Positions 1 to 9,912 of a DNA stretch of 64,000 bases are shown here, piece by piece. Location: positions 2,976,001 through 3,040,000 of the forward strand of contig NZ_CP080332.1 in the NCBI RefSeq assembly GCF_019456655.1, given 5' to 3'. Numbering within the stretch: the stretch's first letter is position 1; the number at the start of each line of letters is the position of its first letter. The stretch is from Mycolicibacterium diernhoferi. GTDB lineage: Bacteria; Actinomycetota; Actinomycetes; Mycobacteriales; Mycobacteriaceae. The notes beneath the pieces were generated by a model. It was given only the letters and a program-made list of their open reading frames with translations. It did no database searches and had not been told where the DNA came from. The position numbers were made by a program, and so were the translations under genes.

Positions 1-68
1 GCGCCGTCCACGTGCAGCCGGACACGTTCGGGACGCGGCGCCCACACCGCGAAGTCGCGCTCAGCCAT
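1..68 (-). CDS. treZ: Maltooligosyltrehalose trehalohydrolase, N-terminal fragment (runs off the left edge)
   Basis: Only the first 22 codons are inside the window. The minus strand from the ATG at 68-66 reads MAERDFAVWAPRPERV, which fits the usual TreZ N-terminus (a WAP.P..V beta-sandwich opening). TreZ releases trehalose from the maltooligosyltrehalose made by TreY. The ATG overlaps the treY stop by 8 nt, so the two genes are probably translationally coupled as in the TreX-TreY-TreZ operon of other mycobacteria. The call rests on this short match and on gene order. Confidence 0.8.
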   Translation of the reverse strand, partial: MAERDFAVWAPRPERVRLHVDG

Positions 69-2346
69 CGACTCGCTCCAGCAGTGCCACCGGCAGATCG
101 GCGAACAGTTCGGTGGCCGCCGGGGCGCCCGCATGGGTGCGGCCGGTCAATCGGTCGATCCACATTCCCTCCGGCAAGGTGAGAATTGTGTCGCCCCAGC
201 CGGTTTCGGCGAGCTTCACCGTCCACCGTGACACCGCCACCAGGACATCGTCGCCGCGCAGGAAGGAGATCAGGTGGGCCGCGGCCGACCCCGTGGCCGG
301 TACCGGCCGATAGCTCCCGTCCAGGAAGACGTCCGGGCGGTCCCTGCGTAACCACAGCGCGGCACTGACCACCCGCATCTTCGGGTCGGTGCGTGCCCGC
401 AGCGCCGCGCGCCGCACCGCGTAGTCCACCGGTCTGCGGTTGTCCGGGTCCACCAGGCTGTCGTCGAACAACTCGGTGCCCTGATAGACGTCCGGGACAC
501 CGGGAACGGTGAGCGCCAGCAGTTTCTGGCCGAGGCTGTCGTTGTGGGCGTGCGGATCGGCGCGCGCCACCAACGCCGTCAACTCCTTGGAGACCGGTCC
601 GTCGATGATCGCGTCGATCCAGTCGTGCACGCCCGCTTCGAACTCGGTGTCCGGATCATTCCAGCTGGTGTACGTCGCCGCCTCCCGGATCGCCTTCTCG
701 GCATAGGCGTGCAGCCGGGTGCGCAGGGCATCGGTCACCTCACCGTCAACCGGCCAGACCCCGAAGATGTTCTGCAACAGGAACAGTGTCGTCTCCTGGT
801 CCGGGGCGAGCACGACCTTCGACCACCGGTCGACGCGCTCGGCCCACTCGTGTGCCAGCTGGGACAGCACGCCGATCCGGGCCCGCACATCCTCGCTGCG
901 CTTGGTGTCGTGGGTGGACAGTGTCACCATCGCGTGCGGCCACAACCGGGCCCGGGTGGCGCAGCGCTCGTGGAACTCCGCCGCGCTGACCCCGAACAGT
1001 GCGGGTTCGCCGCCGACCTCGTTGAGCGAGACCAGCCGCGCGTCGCGGTAGAACAGGCAGTCTTCGACCGATTTCGCGGTCACCGCCCCGCACAGCTGCT
1101 GGATGCGGGTGGCGGCCTCACCGTCGTGGGCCAGTGCGGCGGCCACCAATTGCAACGGCGGGTCCAGTTCGGGGCGGGCCCGTACCGTGCCCGCGATGGC
1201 CGTCGGGGCGATCCAGGCGAGGTCGAGATAGTCGAACCGGTACACGTGCACATGGGCCAGCAGCGCGCTGACGGCGTCGGCCAACAGCGGGTGATCGGCA
1301 CCGGCGTCCGCGACGATGGCCCGCCGTACCCGGGCCAGTTCGCTGCCCAGGGTGACCGTCGCGGATGCCGTCTTCAAGTCCGCGACGCGTTGTTCGTCGG
1401 CGCTGTAGTCGACGCCGGTGGACTCGTAGAGCGCGGTCAGGGTGGGTTCGGCCGCGGGATCGATGAACAGGCCGCCGATTTCGCGGAGCGCGTCGTAGCC
1501 GGTGGTCCCGTCCACCGGCAGACCGGTGTCGAGCGCCTCCTGCGGCGCCAGGATCTTCTCGATGACGATCCACGCCGCGGGGCCGACGAGGTCACGCAGG
1601 TCGGTGACGTACCCGGCCGGTTCGGCCAATCCGTCCGGGTGATCGATCCGTAACCCGTCGACGAGCTCCTCGGTGAACCAGCGCCCGACCTCGGCGTGGG
1701 TCGCTTCGAACACCTCGGGGTCTTCCTGGCGTAGACCCGCCAACGACGTGATGGAGAAGAACCGGCGGTACCCGCACAGATTGTTGCGCCAGCCGATCAG
1801 CTTGTAGTGCTGGCGGTCGTGCACCTCGCGGCCGGATCCACCGGCGGTACCCGGGGCGATCGGCCACACCCGGTCACCCAGTCTCAGCACGTCCCGATCG
1901 ACGGTGAGGTCGTCGACGTCCTCGTCGGATTCCAGCACCGGCAACACGATTCGGCCCCCGGGGTCGAGGTCCCAGTCGATGTCGAAGTAGCCGGCGTACG
2001 CGGACTCGCGGCCGTTCGTGAGCACATCCCACCACCAGGCGTTCTGCCGTGGGTCGTCGACGCCGACATGGTTGGGCACGATGTCGACGACCAGGCCCAT
2101 GCCGCGGGCGCGCGCCTGCGCGGACAGCGCGGCCAACCCGTCCGCGCCACCGAGGGACTCGGCCACCGTCAGCGGGTCGGTGACGTCGTAACCGTGCGTG
2201 GACCCCTGGGCGGCGGTCAGGATGGGGGACAGGTAGAGGTGCGAGACGCCGAGGTCATCGAGGTAGTCCAGCAGCTCGACGGCATCGGTGAAGGTGAACG
2301 CATCGCCGCGCATCTGAAGGCGATATGTGGAGAGCGGGACACCCAT
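61..2346 (-). CDS. treY: Maltooligosyltrehalose synthase
   Basis: This 761-residue cytosolic GH13 enzyme converts the reducing end of a maltooligosaccharide into a trehalose unit, which TreZ then releases. The N-terminus (STYRLQMRG) is typical of TreY. The GH13 region I motif DIVPNHVG is near residues 88-95, and a catalytic-type GLRIDHPDGL segment is near 232-241. The C-terminal part has VPDVYQGTELFD. The length matches the mycobacterial family (about 760). The start ATG lies 13 nt after the treX stop and the gene overlaps treZ by 8 nt, so it sits third in an acyltransferase-treX-treY-treZ operon. Nothing looks broken. Confidence 0.96.
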   Translation of the reverse strand: MGVPLSTYRLQMRGDAFTFTDAVELLDYLDDLGVSHLYLSPILTAAQGSTHGYDVTDPLTVAESLGGADGLAALSAQARARGMGLVVDIVPNHVGVDDPRQNAWWWDVLTNGRESAYAGYFDIDWDLDPGGRIVLPVLESDEDVDDLTVDRDVLRLGDRVWPIAPGTAGGSGREVHDRQHYKLIGWRNNLCGYRRFFSITSLAGLRQEDPEVFEATHAEVGRWFTEELVDGLRIDHPDGLAEPAGYVTDLRDLVGPAAWIVIEKILAPQEALDTGLPVDGTTGYDALREIGGLFIDPAAEPTLTALYESTGVDYSADEQRVADLKTASATVTLGSELARVRRAIVADAGADHPLLADAVSALLAHVHVYRFDYLDLAWIAPTAIAGTVRARPELDPPLQLVAAALAHDGEAATRIQQLCGAVTAKSVEDCLFYRDARLVSLNEVGGEPALFGVSAAEFHERCATRARLWPHAMVTLSTHDTKRSEDVRARIGVLSQLAHEWAERVDRWSKVVLAPDQETTLFLLQNIFGVWPVDGEVTDALRTRLHAYAEKAIREAATYTSWNDPDTEFEAGVHDWIDAIIDGPVSKELTALVARADPHAHNDSLGQKLLALTVPGVPDVYQGTELFDDSLVDPDNRRPVDYAVRRAALRARTDPKMRVVSAALWLRRDRPDVFLDGSYRPVPATGSAAAHLISFLRGDDVLVAVSRWTVKLAETGWGDTILTLPEGMWIDRLTGRTHAGAPAATELFADLPVALLERVDG

Positions 2347-2359
2347 CAGCCGTTACCGC

Positions 2360-4489
2360 CTAGGTCGTTTTCCGGAGCACCCGAAGCGATCGTGCCTGCA
2401 GTGCGATCTTCTCGCCCGCAGATATCGTCACCTCGTCGGCACCGGCGGGATCGCCGGTGTCCAACGCGGTTACCCACTTTTGCGCGTAATCATCCGGTGG
2501 CAGCACGAATTCCAGCGGTTGGTCGTGTGCATTGAAACACAGCAGGAACGAATCGTCGCGTACCCGCTCACCGCGGGCGTCGGGCTCCGGGATGGCCTCA
2601 CCGTTGAGGAACACCGCGATGCTCTTGCCGAAGCCGGAATGCCAGTCCTCGGGGGTCATCTCCACGCCGGCCGGTGTCAGCCAGGCGATGTCGCGTTCGT
2701 CCTCACCGCTGCGGATGGGGTTGCCGGCCAGGAACCGCCGCCGCCGGAACACCGGGTGCTTCTTGCGCAGTGCCACCGCCTTGCGGGTGAAGTCCAGCAG
2801 TTCGGCGTTGTCCTCGAGTTTGGACCAGTCCACCCAGGCGACCGGCGAGTCCTGGCAGTAGGCATTGTTGTTGCCGCCCTGGGTGCGCCCGATCTCGTCG
2901 CCGTGGCTGATCATCGGCGTGCCCTGGGACACCATCAGGGTGCCGATCACGTTGCGCATCTGACGGGCGCGCAGGGCCAGGATCTCCGGGTCGTCGGTCG
3001 GGCCCTCGACGCCGCAGTTCCAGGACCGGTTGTGGCTCTCGCCGTCGCGGTTGTCCTCGCCGTTGGCCTCGTTGTGCTTCTCGTTGTAGGACACCAGATC
3101 GGCCAGGGTGAACCCGTCGTGACACGTGACGAAGTTGATGCTGGCACCGGGCCGCCGGCCGGTGTTCTCGTAGAGGTCCGAGGAGCCGGTCAGCCGGGAG
3201 GCGAACTCACCGAGGGTGGCGGGCTCGCCCCGCCAGTAGTCGCGCACGGTGTCGCGGTACTTGCCGTTCCATTCGGTCCACAGCCCGGGGAAGTTGCCGA
3301 CCTGGTAGCCGCCCTCGCCGACGTCCCACGGCTCGGCGATCAGCTTGACCTGACTGATCACCGGGTCCTGTTGCACCAGATCGAAGAACGCGCTCAGCCG
3401 GTCGACGTCGTAGAACTCGCGGGCCAGGGTGGAGGCGAGGTCGAACCGGAAACCGTCGACGTGCATCTCCAGCACCCAGTACCGCAGCGAGTCCATGATC
3501 AGCTGCAGGGTGTGCGGGTGGCGCGCGTTGAGGCTGTTGCCGGTGCCGGTGAAGTCCTTGTAGAACTGTTCCTCACCGTCGAGCAGGCGGTAGTACGCCG
3601 CATTGTCGATGCCGCGGAAGTTCAGCGTCGGCCCCAGGTGGTTGCCCTCGGCGGTGTGGTTGTAGACGACGTCGAGGATCACTTCGATCCCGGCCTCGTG
3701 GAAGGAGCGCACCATCGCCTTGAACTCGGCGACCGCGCCGCCCGCGTGCCGGCTGGCCGCATACCCGGCGTGCGGCGCCAGGAAGCCGAAGGTGTTGTAG
3801 CCCCAGTAATTTCGCAGTCCCAGGTCGAGCAGCCGGTGGTCGTGCAGAAATTGGTGCACCGGCATCAACTCGATGGCCGTCACGTTCAGCGACTTGAGGT
3901 GCTCGATGATCGCCGGGTGCGCCAGGCCGGCGTAGGTGCCGCGCAGCTGTTCGGGGATGTCCGGATGCATCTGCGTCAGGCCCTTCACATGGGCCTCGTA
4001 GATGACGGTCTCGTGATACGGGGTTCGGGGCGCTCGGTCCGAGCCCCAGTCGAAGAACGGGTTGATCACCACGCTGGTCATGGTGCTGCCGAGGGAGTCC
4101 ACCGGAGGCTCCGCACGGGTGACGGCCGGGTGCTCGGATTGCGGATCGTAGGAGTACAGCGCCTGGGTGAAGACGAAGTCGCCGTGGAAGGACTTGCCGT
4201 ACGGGTCGAGCAGCAGCTTGCTGGGGTCACAGCGGTGGCCGGCGGCCGGGTCCCACGGCCCGTACACCCGGAACCCGTAGCGCTGGCCGGGGCTCACCGT
4301 CGGCAGGTAGGCGTGCCAGACGTATCCGTCCACCTCATCCAGCGGGATTCGCTGCTCGGTGCCGTCCTTGGCGATCAGGCAGAGCTCGACATTGTCGGCC
4401 ACTTCGGAGAACAACGAGAAGTTGGTCCCGGCGCCGTCATAGGTCGCCCCGAGCGGGTAGGGCGTGCCCGGCCAGACCGTGATGTCCAT
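2360..4489 (-). CDS. treX: Glycogen debranching enzyme (isoamylase type)
   Basis: The 709-residue GH13 debranching enzyme (also named glgX) hydrolyses alpha-1,6 branches of glycogen and supplies linear maltooligosaccharides to TreY. An N-terminal CBM48-like region (GTPYPLGATYDGAGTNFSLF) is followed by ILDVVYNHTAEG near residue 268, the nucleophile motif DGFRFDLAS near 346, and IAEPWDVGEGGYQVG near 384. The NRSWNCG segment is typical of GlgX/TreX. The start ATG is one base after the stop of the upstream acyltransferase gene (TGA-C-ATG), so coupling is very likely. Together with treY and treZ it forms the glycogen-to-trehalose route. Confidence 0.96.
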   Translation of the reverse strand: MDITVWPGTPYPLGATYDGAGTNFSLFSEVADNVELCLIAKDGTEQRIPLDEVDGYVWHAYLPTVSPGQRYGFRVYGPWDPAAGHRCDPSKLLLDPYGKSFHGDFVFTQALYSYDPQSEHPAVTRAEPPVDSLGSTMTSVVINPFFDWGSDRAPRTPYHETVIYEAHVKGLTQMHPDIPEQLRGTYAGLAHPAIIEHLKSLNVTAIELMPVHQFLHDHRLLDLGLRNYWGYNTFGFLAPHAGYAASRHAGGAVAEFKAMVRSFHEAGIEVILDVVYNHTAEGNHLGPTLNFRGIDNAAYYRLLDGEEQFYKDFTGTGNSLNARHPHTLQLIMDSLRYWVLEMHVDGFRFDLASTLAREFYDVDRLSAFFDLVQQDPVISQVKLIAEPWDVGEGGYQVGNFPGLWTEWNGKYRDTVRDYWRGEPATLGEFASRLTGSSDLYENTGRRPGASINFVTCHDGFTLADLVSYNEKHNEANGEDNRDGESHNRSWNCGVEGPTDDPEILALRARQMRNVIGTLMVSQGTPMISHGDEIGRTQGGNNNAYCQDSPVAWVDWSKLEDNAELLDFTRKAVALRKKHPVFRRRRFLAGNPIRSGEDERDIAWLTPAGVEMTPEDWHSGFGKSIAVFLNGEAIPEPDARGERVRDDSFLLCFNAHDQPLEFVLPPDDYAQKWVTALDTGDPAGADEVTISAGEKIALQARSLRVLRKTT

Positions 4490-4490
4490 G

Positions 4491-6665
4491 TCACCACCAG
4501 CCGGTGGCAGCTGCCAGCTGACGACCCAGTTCGTTGGTCATGGTGCGCATGTACGTCGCCGACAGGTGGTGAGAGTCGTGATACATCAACACATTTCCCT
4601 CCACTACGCGACAGAAGTCGGGCCGGCACACCGCATCGCTCATATCGAGTGGCTTCAGGTTCGGGAACCGTTTCACGAAGGCCAAGGTCGGGTTGTCGTC
4701 GGACAGTACCGCAGCACGCTTGACCCCGCAGGAGACGGCGTCCCCGCCGTCGGCCAGGCAGTCGGCCGGGAAAAAGGGCTTGTTGTTGCTGCGCACCAGC
4801 CAGGGTGTGTCGCGCATGGCCAGCACGTCGATGCCGGCATCGAGGAACTCTTGCCAGATACCGACATAGAACCCCGGCATCACATCGCCGGGCTTGATGT
4901 TCCACGGCCGGGTCGAGGTGGTGAAGACGTAGTCGGGCTTGTCCGCCAACAGCTTCGGCATCACCTTTTCGTTCCACTCCCGGCACTTCGGGTAGGGCCG
5001 GTTGTCACCCATCACGAGCGGCTTCTGCTCGGTGGTCAACGGGCAACCCATCTTCAGGTAGGTGACCACCTTGAAGTCGTGCATCCGGCCCAGCAGGTCC
5101 AGCGCGGTGAGCCAGTGCTCGGCGTGCGAACCGCCCGCCAGCGCAATCGTGCGTTGGGCGTCCTTGTTGCCGTAGGTGCAGTTGATGACGTCGACATTGC
5201 TGAAGTCGCTGATGCAGCCGGCGTGGGTGGATTCCGGGACGTCGTCCTTGGCCTCCAGCACCGTGGGCCGCATCGGCAGTTTGGGCACCTTGGCGTTGTT
5301 GATCAGTGCCCGGGCGCCGGGGTAGTCGCGGGCCGACAGGCCGGACAGTTCCTTACCGCTGGCCCGTTCGACGGTGACGTGCTCGCGCCAGGTGAACGAG
5401 GTGGCGGTGAGCGTGACACCCAGCAGGGTGACGATCGAACCGAGGACGATGGTCGGGCGGCGCATCCGGGTACGCCACGGCACGACGACCTCGTTCACCT
5501 GCCGCGGGGCCGGCGCCTTGTAGCGCAGCGGGGTTTCGACGTAGCGGGTCGTCAGCCAGGCCAGGACCCCGGACACCAGCAGCACGATCGCACCGTCGAG
5601 GAAGCCGGCATGGTCGCGGCCGCTGTAGGCCAGCCAGAAGATCAGCAGCGGCCAGTGCCACAGGTACAGCGAGTAGGCCATCGATCCGAGCGCCACGAAC
5701 GGCTTGCTGGCCAGCAACCGGTTGGGCAGGGGCAGTTTCCCGCCGGTGTGGGGATCGGCGGCGCGGTTGGCCGCGGACAGGATGAACAGCACGGTCGCAC
5801 CGACGGGCACCAGGGTCCACGGGCCGGGGAATTCGTTCACCCCGTCGATGAACCAGCCGCACAGCAGGATGGCCAGCAGCGAGACGGTGGCAACCACGGT
5901 GCGGACCCACATCGGCCAGCGCACGTAGGGGACCAGGGCGCCGATCAGCGCGCCGAGGGTCAGCTCCCAGGCACGGGCGAAGCTGTTGTAGTACGCCACG
6001 GCCTGATCGGTGTTGTGCGCGATGATCGCGTACACGAACGAGGCGACGGTCAGCGCGGTCAGCACGACGATGAAGACCCAGCGCAGATGCCGGCCGAGCG
6101 GTCTGCGCAGCAGATAGGCGAACGCGAAGATGATCGCCAGCAGCGCGATGTAGAACTGGCCCTGCACCGACATGGACCAGATGTGCTGCAGCGGGCTGAC
6201 GGTCTCACCGGCGCGCAGATAGTCGGAGGCGGTGCTGGCCAGCTCCCAGTTCTGGTAGTAGCCGAGGCTGGCCAGGCTCTGGTCGGCGAAGGTCTCCCAG
6301 CGTGTCTCGGGCTGGATGAGGATGGTCAGCACCGCCCCGGCGGCGAGCACCACGATCAGCGCGGGCAGCAGCCGGCGGACCAGTCGCACCACCTCGGGTA
6401 CCGGGCGCAGCACGGTGGAGGTGTCCAGAGCCGCGCGCAGCAGCCGACCGCCGAAGAAGAAGCCGGACAGCGCCAGGAAGACGTCGACGCCGCCGGACAC
6501 CCGCCCGAACCAGACGTGGAAAACGGCTACCAGGGCGATTGCGACCCCGCGCAGTCCGTCGAGGTCATGTCGGTAGAAGCCCGAGTCGCGCGTACCCGAT
6601 CTGGGTTTGGCGGCCGGCGCGGACCCGGTGCGGGCCGCGGGTCGGGAGGGAGCGAGGGTCATCAT
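4491..6665 (-). CDS. Membrane acyltransferase 3 / SGNH-domain protein (OafA type)
   Basis: A 724-residue two-part protein. Residues about 25-410 form an acyltransferase-3 membrane domain with roughly ten hydrophobic helices. It opens with [18 protein letters not shown] and contains the H and R residues usual in that family. A periplasmic part follows with an SGNH-like nucleophile block, GGSHAEHW (near 508; GGSH instead of the usual GDSH), and a C-terminal [10 protein letters not shown] block that could hold the Asp-His pair. Such proteins transfer acyl groups to extracytoplasmic glycans. M. tuberculosis has a gene of the same length at this position next to treX. Two ATGs (6665, 6662) are possible starts. 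The real substrate is unknown; the operon with trehalose genes is suggestive only. Confidence 0.88.
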   Translation of the reverse strand: MMTLAPSRPAARTGSAPAAKPRSGTRDSGFYRHDLDGLRGVAIALVAVFHVWFGRVSGGVDVFLALSGFFFGGRLLRAALDTSTVLRPVPEVVRLVRRLLPALIVVLAAGAVLTILIQPETRWETFADQSLASLGYYQNWELASTASDYLRAGETVSPLQHIWSMSVQGQFYIALLAIIFAFAYLLRRPLGRHLRWVFIVVLTALTVASFVYAIIAHNTDQAVAYYNSFARAWELTLGALIGALVPYVRWPMWVRTVVATVSLLAILLCGWFIDGVNEFPGPWTLVPVGATVLFILSAANRAADPHTGGKLPLPNRLLASKPFVALGSMAYSLYLWHWPLLIFWLAYSGRDHAGFLDGAIVLLVSGVLAWLTTRYVETPLRYKAPAPRQVNEVVVPWRTRMRRPTIVLGSIVTLLGVTLTATSFTWREHVTVERASGKELSGLSARDYPGARALINNAKVPKLPMRPTVLEAKDDVPESTHAGCISDFSNVDVINCTYGNKDAQRTIALAGGSHAEHWLTALDLLGRMHDFKVVTYLKMGCPLTTEQKPLVMGDNRPYPKCREWNEKVMPKLLADKPDYVFTTSTRPWNIKPGDVMPGFYVGIWQEFLDAGIDVLAMRDTPWLVRSNNKPFFPADCLADGGDAVSCGVKRAAVLSDDNPTLAFVKRFPNLKPLDMSDAVCRPDFCRVVEGNVLMYHDSHHLSATYMRTMTNELGRQLAAATGWW

Positions 6666-6712
6666 GGTCGGGGAGTCAATCTACCGAAGAATGCTGGGTG
6701 ACTCAGGTCGCG

Positions 6713-6728
6713 GGCGTGACGTCACACC
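6713..6728. promoter_or_regulatory. Palindromic element in the acyltransferase/bioA divergent intergenic region
   Basis: The sequence GTGACGTCAC (6716-6725) is a perfect 10-bp palindrome. With GG and CC at the outer ends it becomes a 16-bp dyad with one mismatched pair. It lies 30 nt before the bioA ATG and 48 nt before the acyltransferase start. It does not resemble the BioQ box found elsewhere in the window, and no binding protein is known to me. Confidence 0.35.
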
Positions 6729-6743
6729 TGTCGCGCGAGGCGA

Positions 6744-6749
6744 TAGGGT
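6744..6749 (+). promoter_or_regulatory. Probable -10 element of bioA (near-leaderless)
   Basis: TAGGGT fits TANNNT and ends 8 nt before the bioA ATG at 6758. There is no clear Shine-Dalgarno sequence, so the mRNA probably starts at or just before the start codon. Confidence 0.45.
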
Positions 6750-6757
6750 CCGGTGCC

Positions 6758-8050
6758 ATGCCTGCGTTGACGCCGTCGGAGATCAGCGCGATCGACGCCG
6801 CGCACATCTGGCACCCGTACAGCACCATCGGTGCCGGGGCATTGTCGCCGGTGGTGGCGCTGGGCGCCAAGGGCGCCTGGCTCACCGTCGAGCACGGCGG
6901 CGAACCCGTCGAGGTGCTCGACGCGATGAGCTCGTGGTGGACGGCGGTGCACGGGCACGGCCATCCCCGGCTGGACGCCGCGATCACGGCGCAGCTCGCC
7001 ACCATGAACCACGTCATGTTCGGCGGCCTGACCCACGAGCCGGCGGCCCGGTTGGCGCAGCTGCTGGTGCAGATCACCCCGGCCGGCCTGGAGACGGTGT
7101 TCTTCAGCGATTCGGGATCGGTGTCGGTGGAGGTCGCGGTGAAGATGGCGCTGCAGTACTGGCGCAGCCGGGGCCGCCCGGCCAAACACCGATTGATGAC
7201 GTGGCTCGGCGGCTACCACGGGGACACCTTCACCCCGATGAGCGTGTGTGACCCCGACGGTGGCATGCACTCGATCTGGACCGACGTGTTGGTGCGCCAG
7301 GTGTTCGCCCCGCAGGTCCCCGGCGGCTACGACGCCGACTACGTGGCGGCCCTGGAACAGCAGCTGGCCGAACACGCCGAGGAACTGGCCGCCGTGATCG
7401 TCGAGCCGGTGGTCCAGGGCGCCGGTGGCATGCGCTTCCACGACCCGCGCTATCTGAACGATCTGCGCCGGATGTGCGACGAGCACGGGGTGCTGCTGAT
7501 CTTCGACGAGATCGCGACCGGTTTCGGGCGCACCGGTGAACTGTTCGCCGCCGACCATGCCGGCGTCACCCCCGACATCATGTGCGTCGGCAAGGCGCTC
7601 ACCGGCGGGTACGTCACCCTTGCCGCCACCCTGTGCACCGCGCACATCGCGCAGACCATCAGCGCGGGGGAGCCCGGCGCGCTCATGCACGGCCCGACCT
7701 TCATGGCCAACGCACTGGCATGCGCGGTGTCGGTGGCCGCGGTCGAGCTGCTCCTGGAAGGGGATTGGCGGACCCGGGTCCGGGACATCGAAGCGGGGCT
7801 GCGGGCCGGGCTGGAGCCGGCCCGAACACTGCCGAACGTCGCCGACGTGCGGGTGCTCGGCGCCATCGGCGTCATCGAGATGCGCGAGCCCGTCGACATG
7901 GCGGTCGCCACCGAGACCGCGCTCCGACACGGGTTGTGGCTGCGGCCGTTCGGCAGGCTCGTCTACGCCATGCCACCGTTCATCTGCACCGCCGAGGAGG
8001 TCGACCAGATCGGTGCGGGCATGGTCGAGGTCGCGCGTGCATTAACCTGA
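6758..8050 (+). CDS. bioA: Adenosylmethionine-8-amino-7-oxononanoate aminotransferase
   Basis: A 430-residue PLP enzyme (DAPA aminotransferase) that makes 7,8-diaminopelargonate from 8-amino-7-oxononanoate and S-adenosylmethionine, the second dedicated biotin step. Class III aminotransferase features are visible: IWHPYST near the N-terminus, [30 protein letters not shown], and the PLP lysine in GKALTGGY near residue 278. The ATG at 6758 starts [20 protein letters not shown] and gives close to the family length (437 in M. tuberculosis); an upstream in-frame extension to 6539 overlaps the divergent gene and lacks family sequence. No BioQ box is seen upstream, unlike bioF and bioB. Confidence 0.96.
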   Translation: MPALTPSEISAIDAAHIWHPYSTIGAGALSPVVALGAKGAWLTVEHGGEPVEVLDAMSSWWTAVHGHGHPRLDAAITAQLATMNHVMFGGLTHEPAARLAQLLVQITPAGLETVFFSDSGSVSVEVAVKMALQYWRSRGRPAKHRLMTWLGGYHGDTFTPMSVCDPDGGMHSIWTDVLVRQVFAPQVPGGYDADYVAALEQQLAEHAEELAAVIVEPVVQGAGGMRFHDPRYLNDLRRMCDEHGVLLIFDEIATGFGRTGELFAADHAGVTPDIMCVGKALTGGYVTLAATLCTAHIAQTISAGEPGALMHGPTFMANALACAVSVAAVELLLEGDWRTRVRDIEAGLRAGLEPARTLPNVADVRVLGAIGVIEMREPVDMAVATETALRHGLWLRPFGRLVYAMPPFICTAEEVDQIGAGMVEVARALT

Positions 8051-8059
8051 ACCGTGAAT

Positions 8060-8072
8060 TGAACACCGTTCA
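8060..8072. promoter_or_regulatory. BioQ operator upstream of bioF
   Basis: TGAACACCGTTCA is a 13-bp near-perfect palindrome and the exact reverse complement of the site between bioQ and bioB at 12858-12870. It matches the BioQ box described for mycobacteria (TGAAC-N3-GTTCA). It lies 9 nt after the bioA stop, and its last two bases reach the bioF ribosome binding site (AGGAGAGG, 8072-8079). This implies a separately regulated bioF-bioD transcript inside the bio cluster. Confidence 0.9.
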
Positions 8073-8087
8073 GGAGAGGCTGCACCC

Positions 8088-9236
8088 GTGACCCGAACCG
8101 GTCTGTCCCCGCTGGCCTGGCTCGCCGATGTCGAGAAACGTCGCCGCGCCGAGGGGTTGCGCCGCTCGCTGCGGGTCCGGCCGCCGGTCGGCACCGAACT
8201 CGATCTCGCCTCCAACGACTACCTGGGGCTGTCCCAGCACCCCGCCGTGCTGGACGGCGGCGTGCAGGCGCTGCGCACCTGGGGCGCCGGCGCCGGCGGA
8301 TCGCGGCTGGTCACCGGCAACACCGAACTGCACGAGGAATTCGAGTCCGCGCTGGCCGGCTTCGTGGGCGCCGAGTCCGCGCTGGTGTTCTCCTCGGGGT
8401 ACACCGCAAACCTCGGTGCGGTCACCGCGTTGACCGGCCCCGGCGCACTGCTGGTCTCCGATGCACTGACCCACGCCTCCATCGTCGACGCCTGCCGGCT
8501 GTCCAGGGCCCGGGTCGAAGTGACCCCGCACCTCGATGTCGCGGCCGTCGAACGGGTGCTGGCCACCCGCTCCGAGGAGCGCGCCGTGGTGGTCACCGAG
8601 TCGGTGTTCAGCACCGACGGGGTGCTGGCCCCGCTGCGCGAACTGCACGAGGTGTGCCGCCGGTTCGGCGCCCTGCTGATGGTCGACGAGGCGCATGGGC
8701 TCGGCGTGCGCGGAGCCGGTGGCCAGGGGCTGCTGCACGAGGTCGGTCTGGCCGGTACACCCGACGTGATCATGACGACGACGCTGTCCAAGGCGCTGGG
8801 CAGCCAGGGCGGCGCCGTACTGGGCCCGGCCGCGGTGCGGGCGCATCTGATCGACACCGCGCGGTCGTTCATCTTCGACACCGGTCTGGCGCCGGCCGCC
8901 GTCGGCGCCGCATCGGCCGCGCTGCAGGTGCTCATCGCCCAGCCCGAACTGGCGACCGCGGTGTTGGCGCGGGCAGCCGAACTCGCGCAGATCTGCGGCA
9001 TCGATGAGGTGCCCACTTCGGCGGTGGTGTCGGTGATCCTGGGCGATCCCGATGTGTCCGTCGGCGCGGCCGCGGCCTGTCTGGAAGGTGGCGTGCGGGT
9101 GGGCTGCTTCCGGCCGCCGACCGTCCCGGCCGGCACCTCACGGCTGCGACTGACCGCGCGCGCCTCGCTGAGCGATGAGGAAATGGTGTTGGCGCGCCAG
9201 GTCCTCACCGATGTGCTCGGCGCTGTGCGGTCATGA
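8088..9236 (+). CDS. bioF: 8-amino-7-oxononanoate synthase
   Basis: A 382-residue PLP-dependent alpha-oxoamine synthase that condenses pimeloyl-[acyl-carrier protein] or pimeloyl-CoA with alanine, the first step of biotin ring assembly. Family motifs are [15 protein letters not shown] near residue 40, [12 protein letters not shown], and the PLP lysine in [15 protein letters not shown] near 235. The GTG at 8088 follows a strong ribosome binding site (AGGAGAGG) that abuts the BioQ operator. The gene overlaps bioD by ATGA. Confidence 0.96.
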   Translation: MTRTGLSPLAWLADVEKRRRAEGLRRSLRVRPPVGTELDLASNDYLGLSQHPAVLDGGVQALRTWGAGAGGSRLVTGNTELHEEFESALAGFVGAESALVFSSGYTANLGAVTALTGPGALLVSDALTHASIVDACRLSRARVEVTPHLDVAAVERVLATRSEERAVVVTESVFSTDGVLAPLRELHEVCRRFGALLMVDEAHGLGVRGAGGQGLLHEVGLAGTPDVIMTTTLSKALGSQGGAVLGPAAVRAHLIDTARSFIFDTGLAPAAVGAASAALQVLIAQPELATAVLARAAELAQICGIDEVPTSAVVSVILGDPDVSVGAAAACLEGGVRVGCFRPPTVPAGTSRLRLTARASLSDEEMVLARQVLTDVLGAVRS

Positions 9237-9910
9237 CCTTTCTGATGGTGACCGGCACCGACACCGGCGTCGGTAAGACGGTGACGACAGCCGTGCTGGC
9301 GTGCGCGGCGCGGTCGGCGGGCCTGGACGTCGCGGTGTGCAAACCGGTACAGACGGGCACCGCCGACGGGGATGACGATCTCGGCGAGGTCGGCAGACTG
9401 TCCGGGGTGACCGCCCTGCACGGCGGCTGGCGATATCCCGAGCCGCTGGCCCCGGCGGCCGCGGCCGATCGGGCCGGGCTGCCGTTACCGACCCGCGGCG
9501 AGCTGTTGGATGCGCTGCACGCGGCGGATGCGCCGGACAGGTTGACGATCGTGGAGGGCGCCGGCGGGCTGCTGGTGCAGCTGGGCGCCGACGGGGTGAC
9601 GCTGCGCGATCTGGCCGCGGAGTTGTCGGCCCCGGTTCTGGTGGTGGTGGCCGCGGGACTCGGCACCCTCAACCACACCGCGCTGACCCTGGAGTCGCTT
9701 GCCGGGCAAGGTATTTCCACCGCCGGTCTGGTGATCGGCGCCTGGCCGGAGTGCCCGGGTGTCGCCGAGCAGGGCAACCGGGAGGCGTTGGCGCAGCTGG
9801 CCGAACTGCGCGCGGTGCTGCCCGCCGGGGCCGCGCCGTTGAGCCCGGAGGGGTTCGAGATGCTCAGCACCGAGGCCTTCGACGAGAACTGGATCGCGAG
9901 TCTGGTGTAG
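9233..9910 (+). CDS. bioD: ATP-dependent dethiobiotin synthetase
   Basis: A 225-residue enzyme that closes the ureido ring of 7,8-diaminopelargonate with CO2 and ATP to give dethiobiotin. The P-loop [12 protein letters not shown] is at residues 7-18, the substrate loop CKPVQTG follows near 36, and [10 protein letters not shown] lies near residue 104. Its length is typical of the family. The ATG overlaps the bioF stop (ATGA), so it is coupled to bioF under the same BioQ operator. Confidence 0.96.
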   Translation: MTFLMVTGTDTGVGKTVTTAVLACAARSAGLDVAVCKPVQTGTADGDDDLGEVGRLSGVTALHGGWRYPEPLAPAAAADRAGLPLPTRGELLDALHAADAPDRLTIVEGAGGLLVQLGADGVTLRDLAAELSAPVLVVVAAGLGTLNHTALTLESLAGQGISTAGLVIGAWPECPGVAEQGNREALAQLAELRAVLPAGAAPLSPEGFEMLSTEAFDENWIASLV

Positions 9911-9912
9911 CC

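Noticed and set aside
4464..6701. A 745-codon open frame on the plus strand opposite the acyltransferase gene
   Set aside because: Its translation is low-complexity (Gly, Gln, Arg, His, Val rich) with no domain, and the minus strand encodes a clear family protein. It is a mirror effect of high-GC codon use, as are similar long frames opposite treX, bioF, trpE, lgt and the nitrate reductase.
6716..6725. Reading GTGACGTCAC as a cAMP-receptor site
   Set aside because: The half-sites are separated by 2 bases rather than 6, so it does not fit TGTGA-N6-TCACA.
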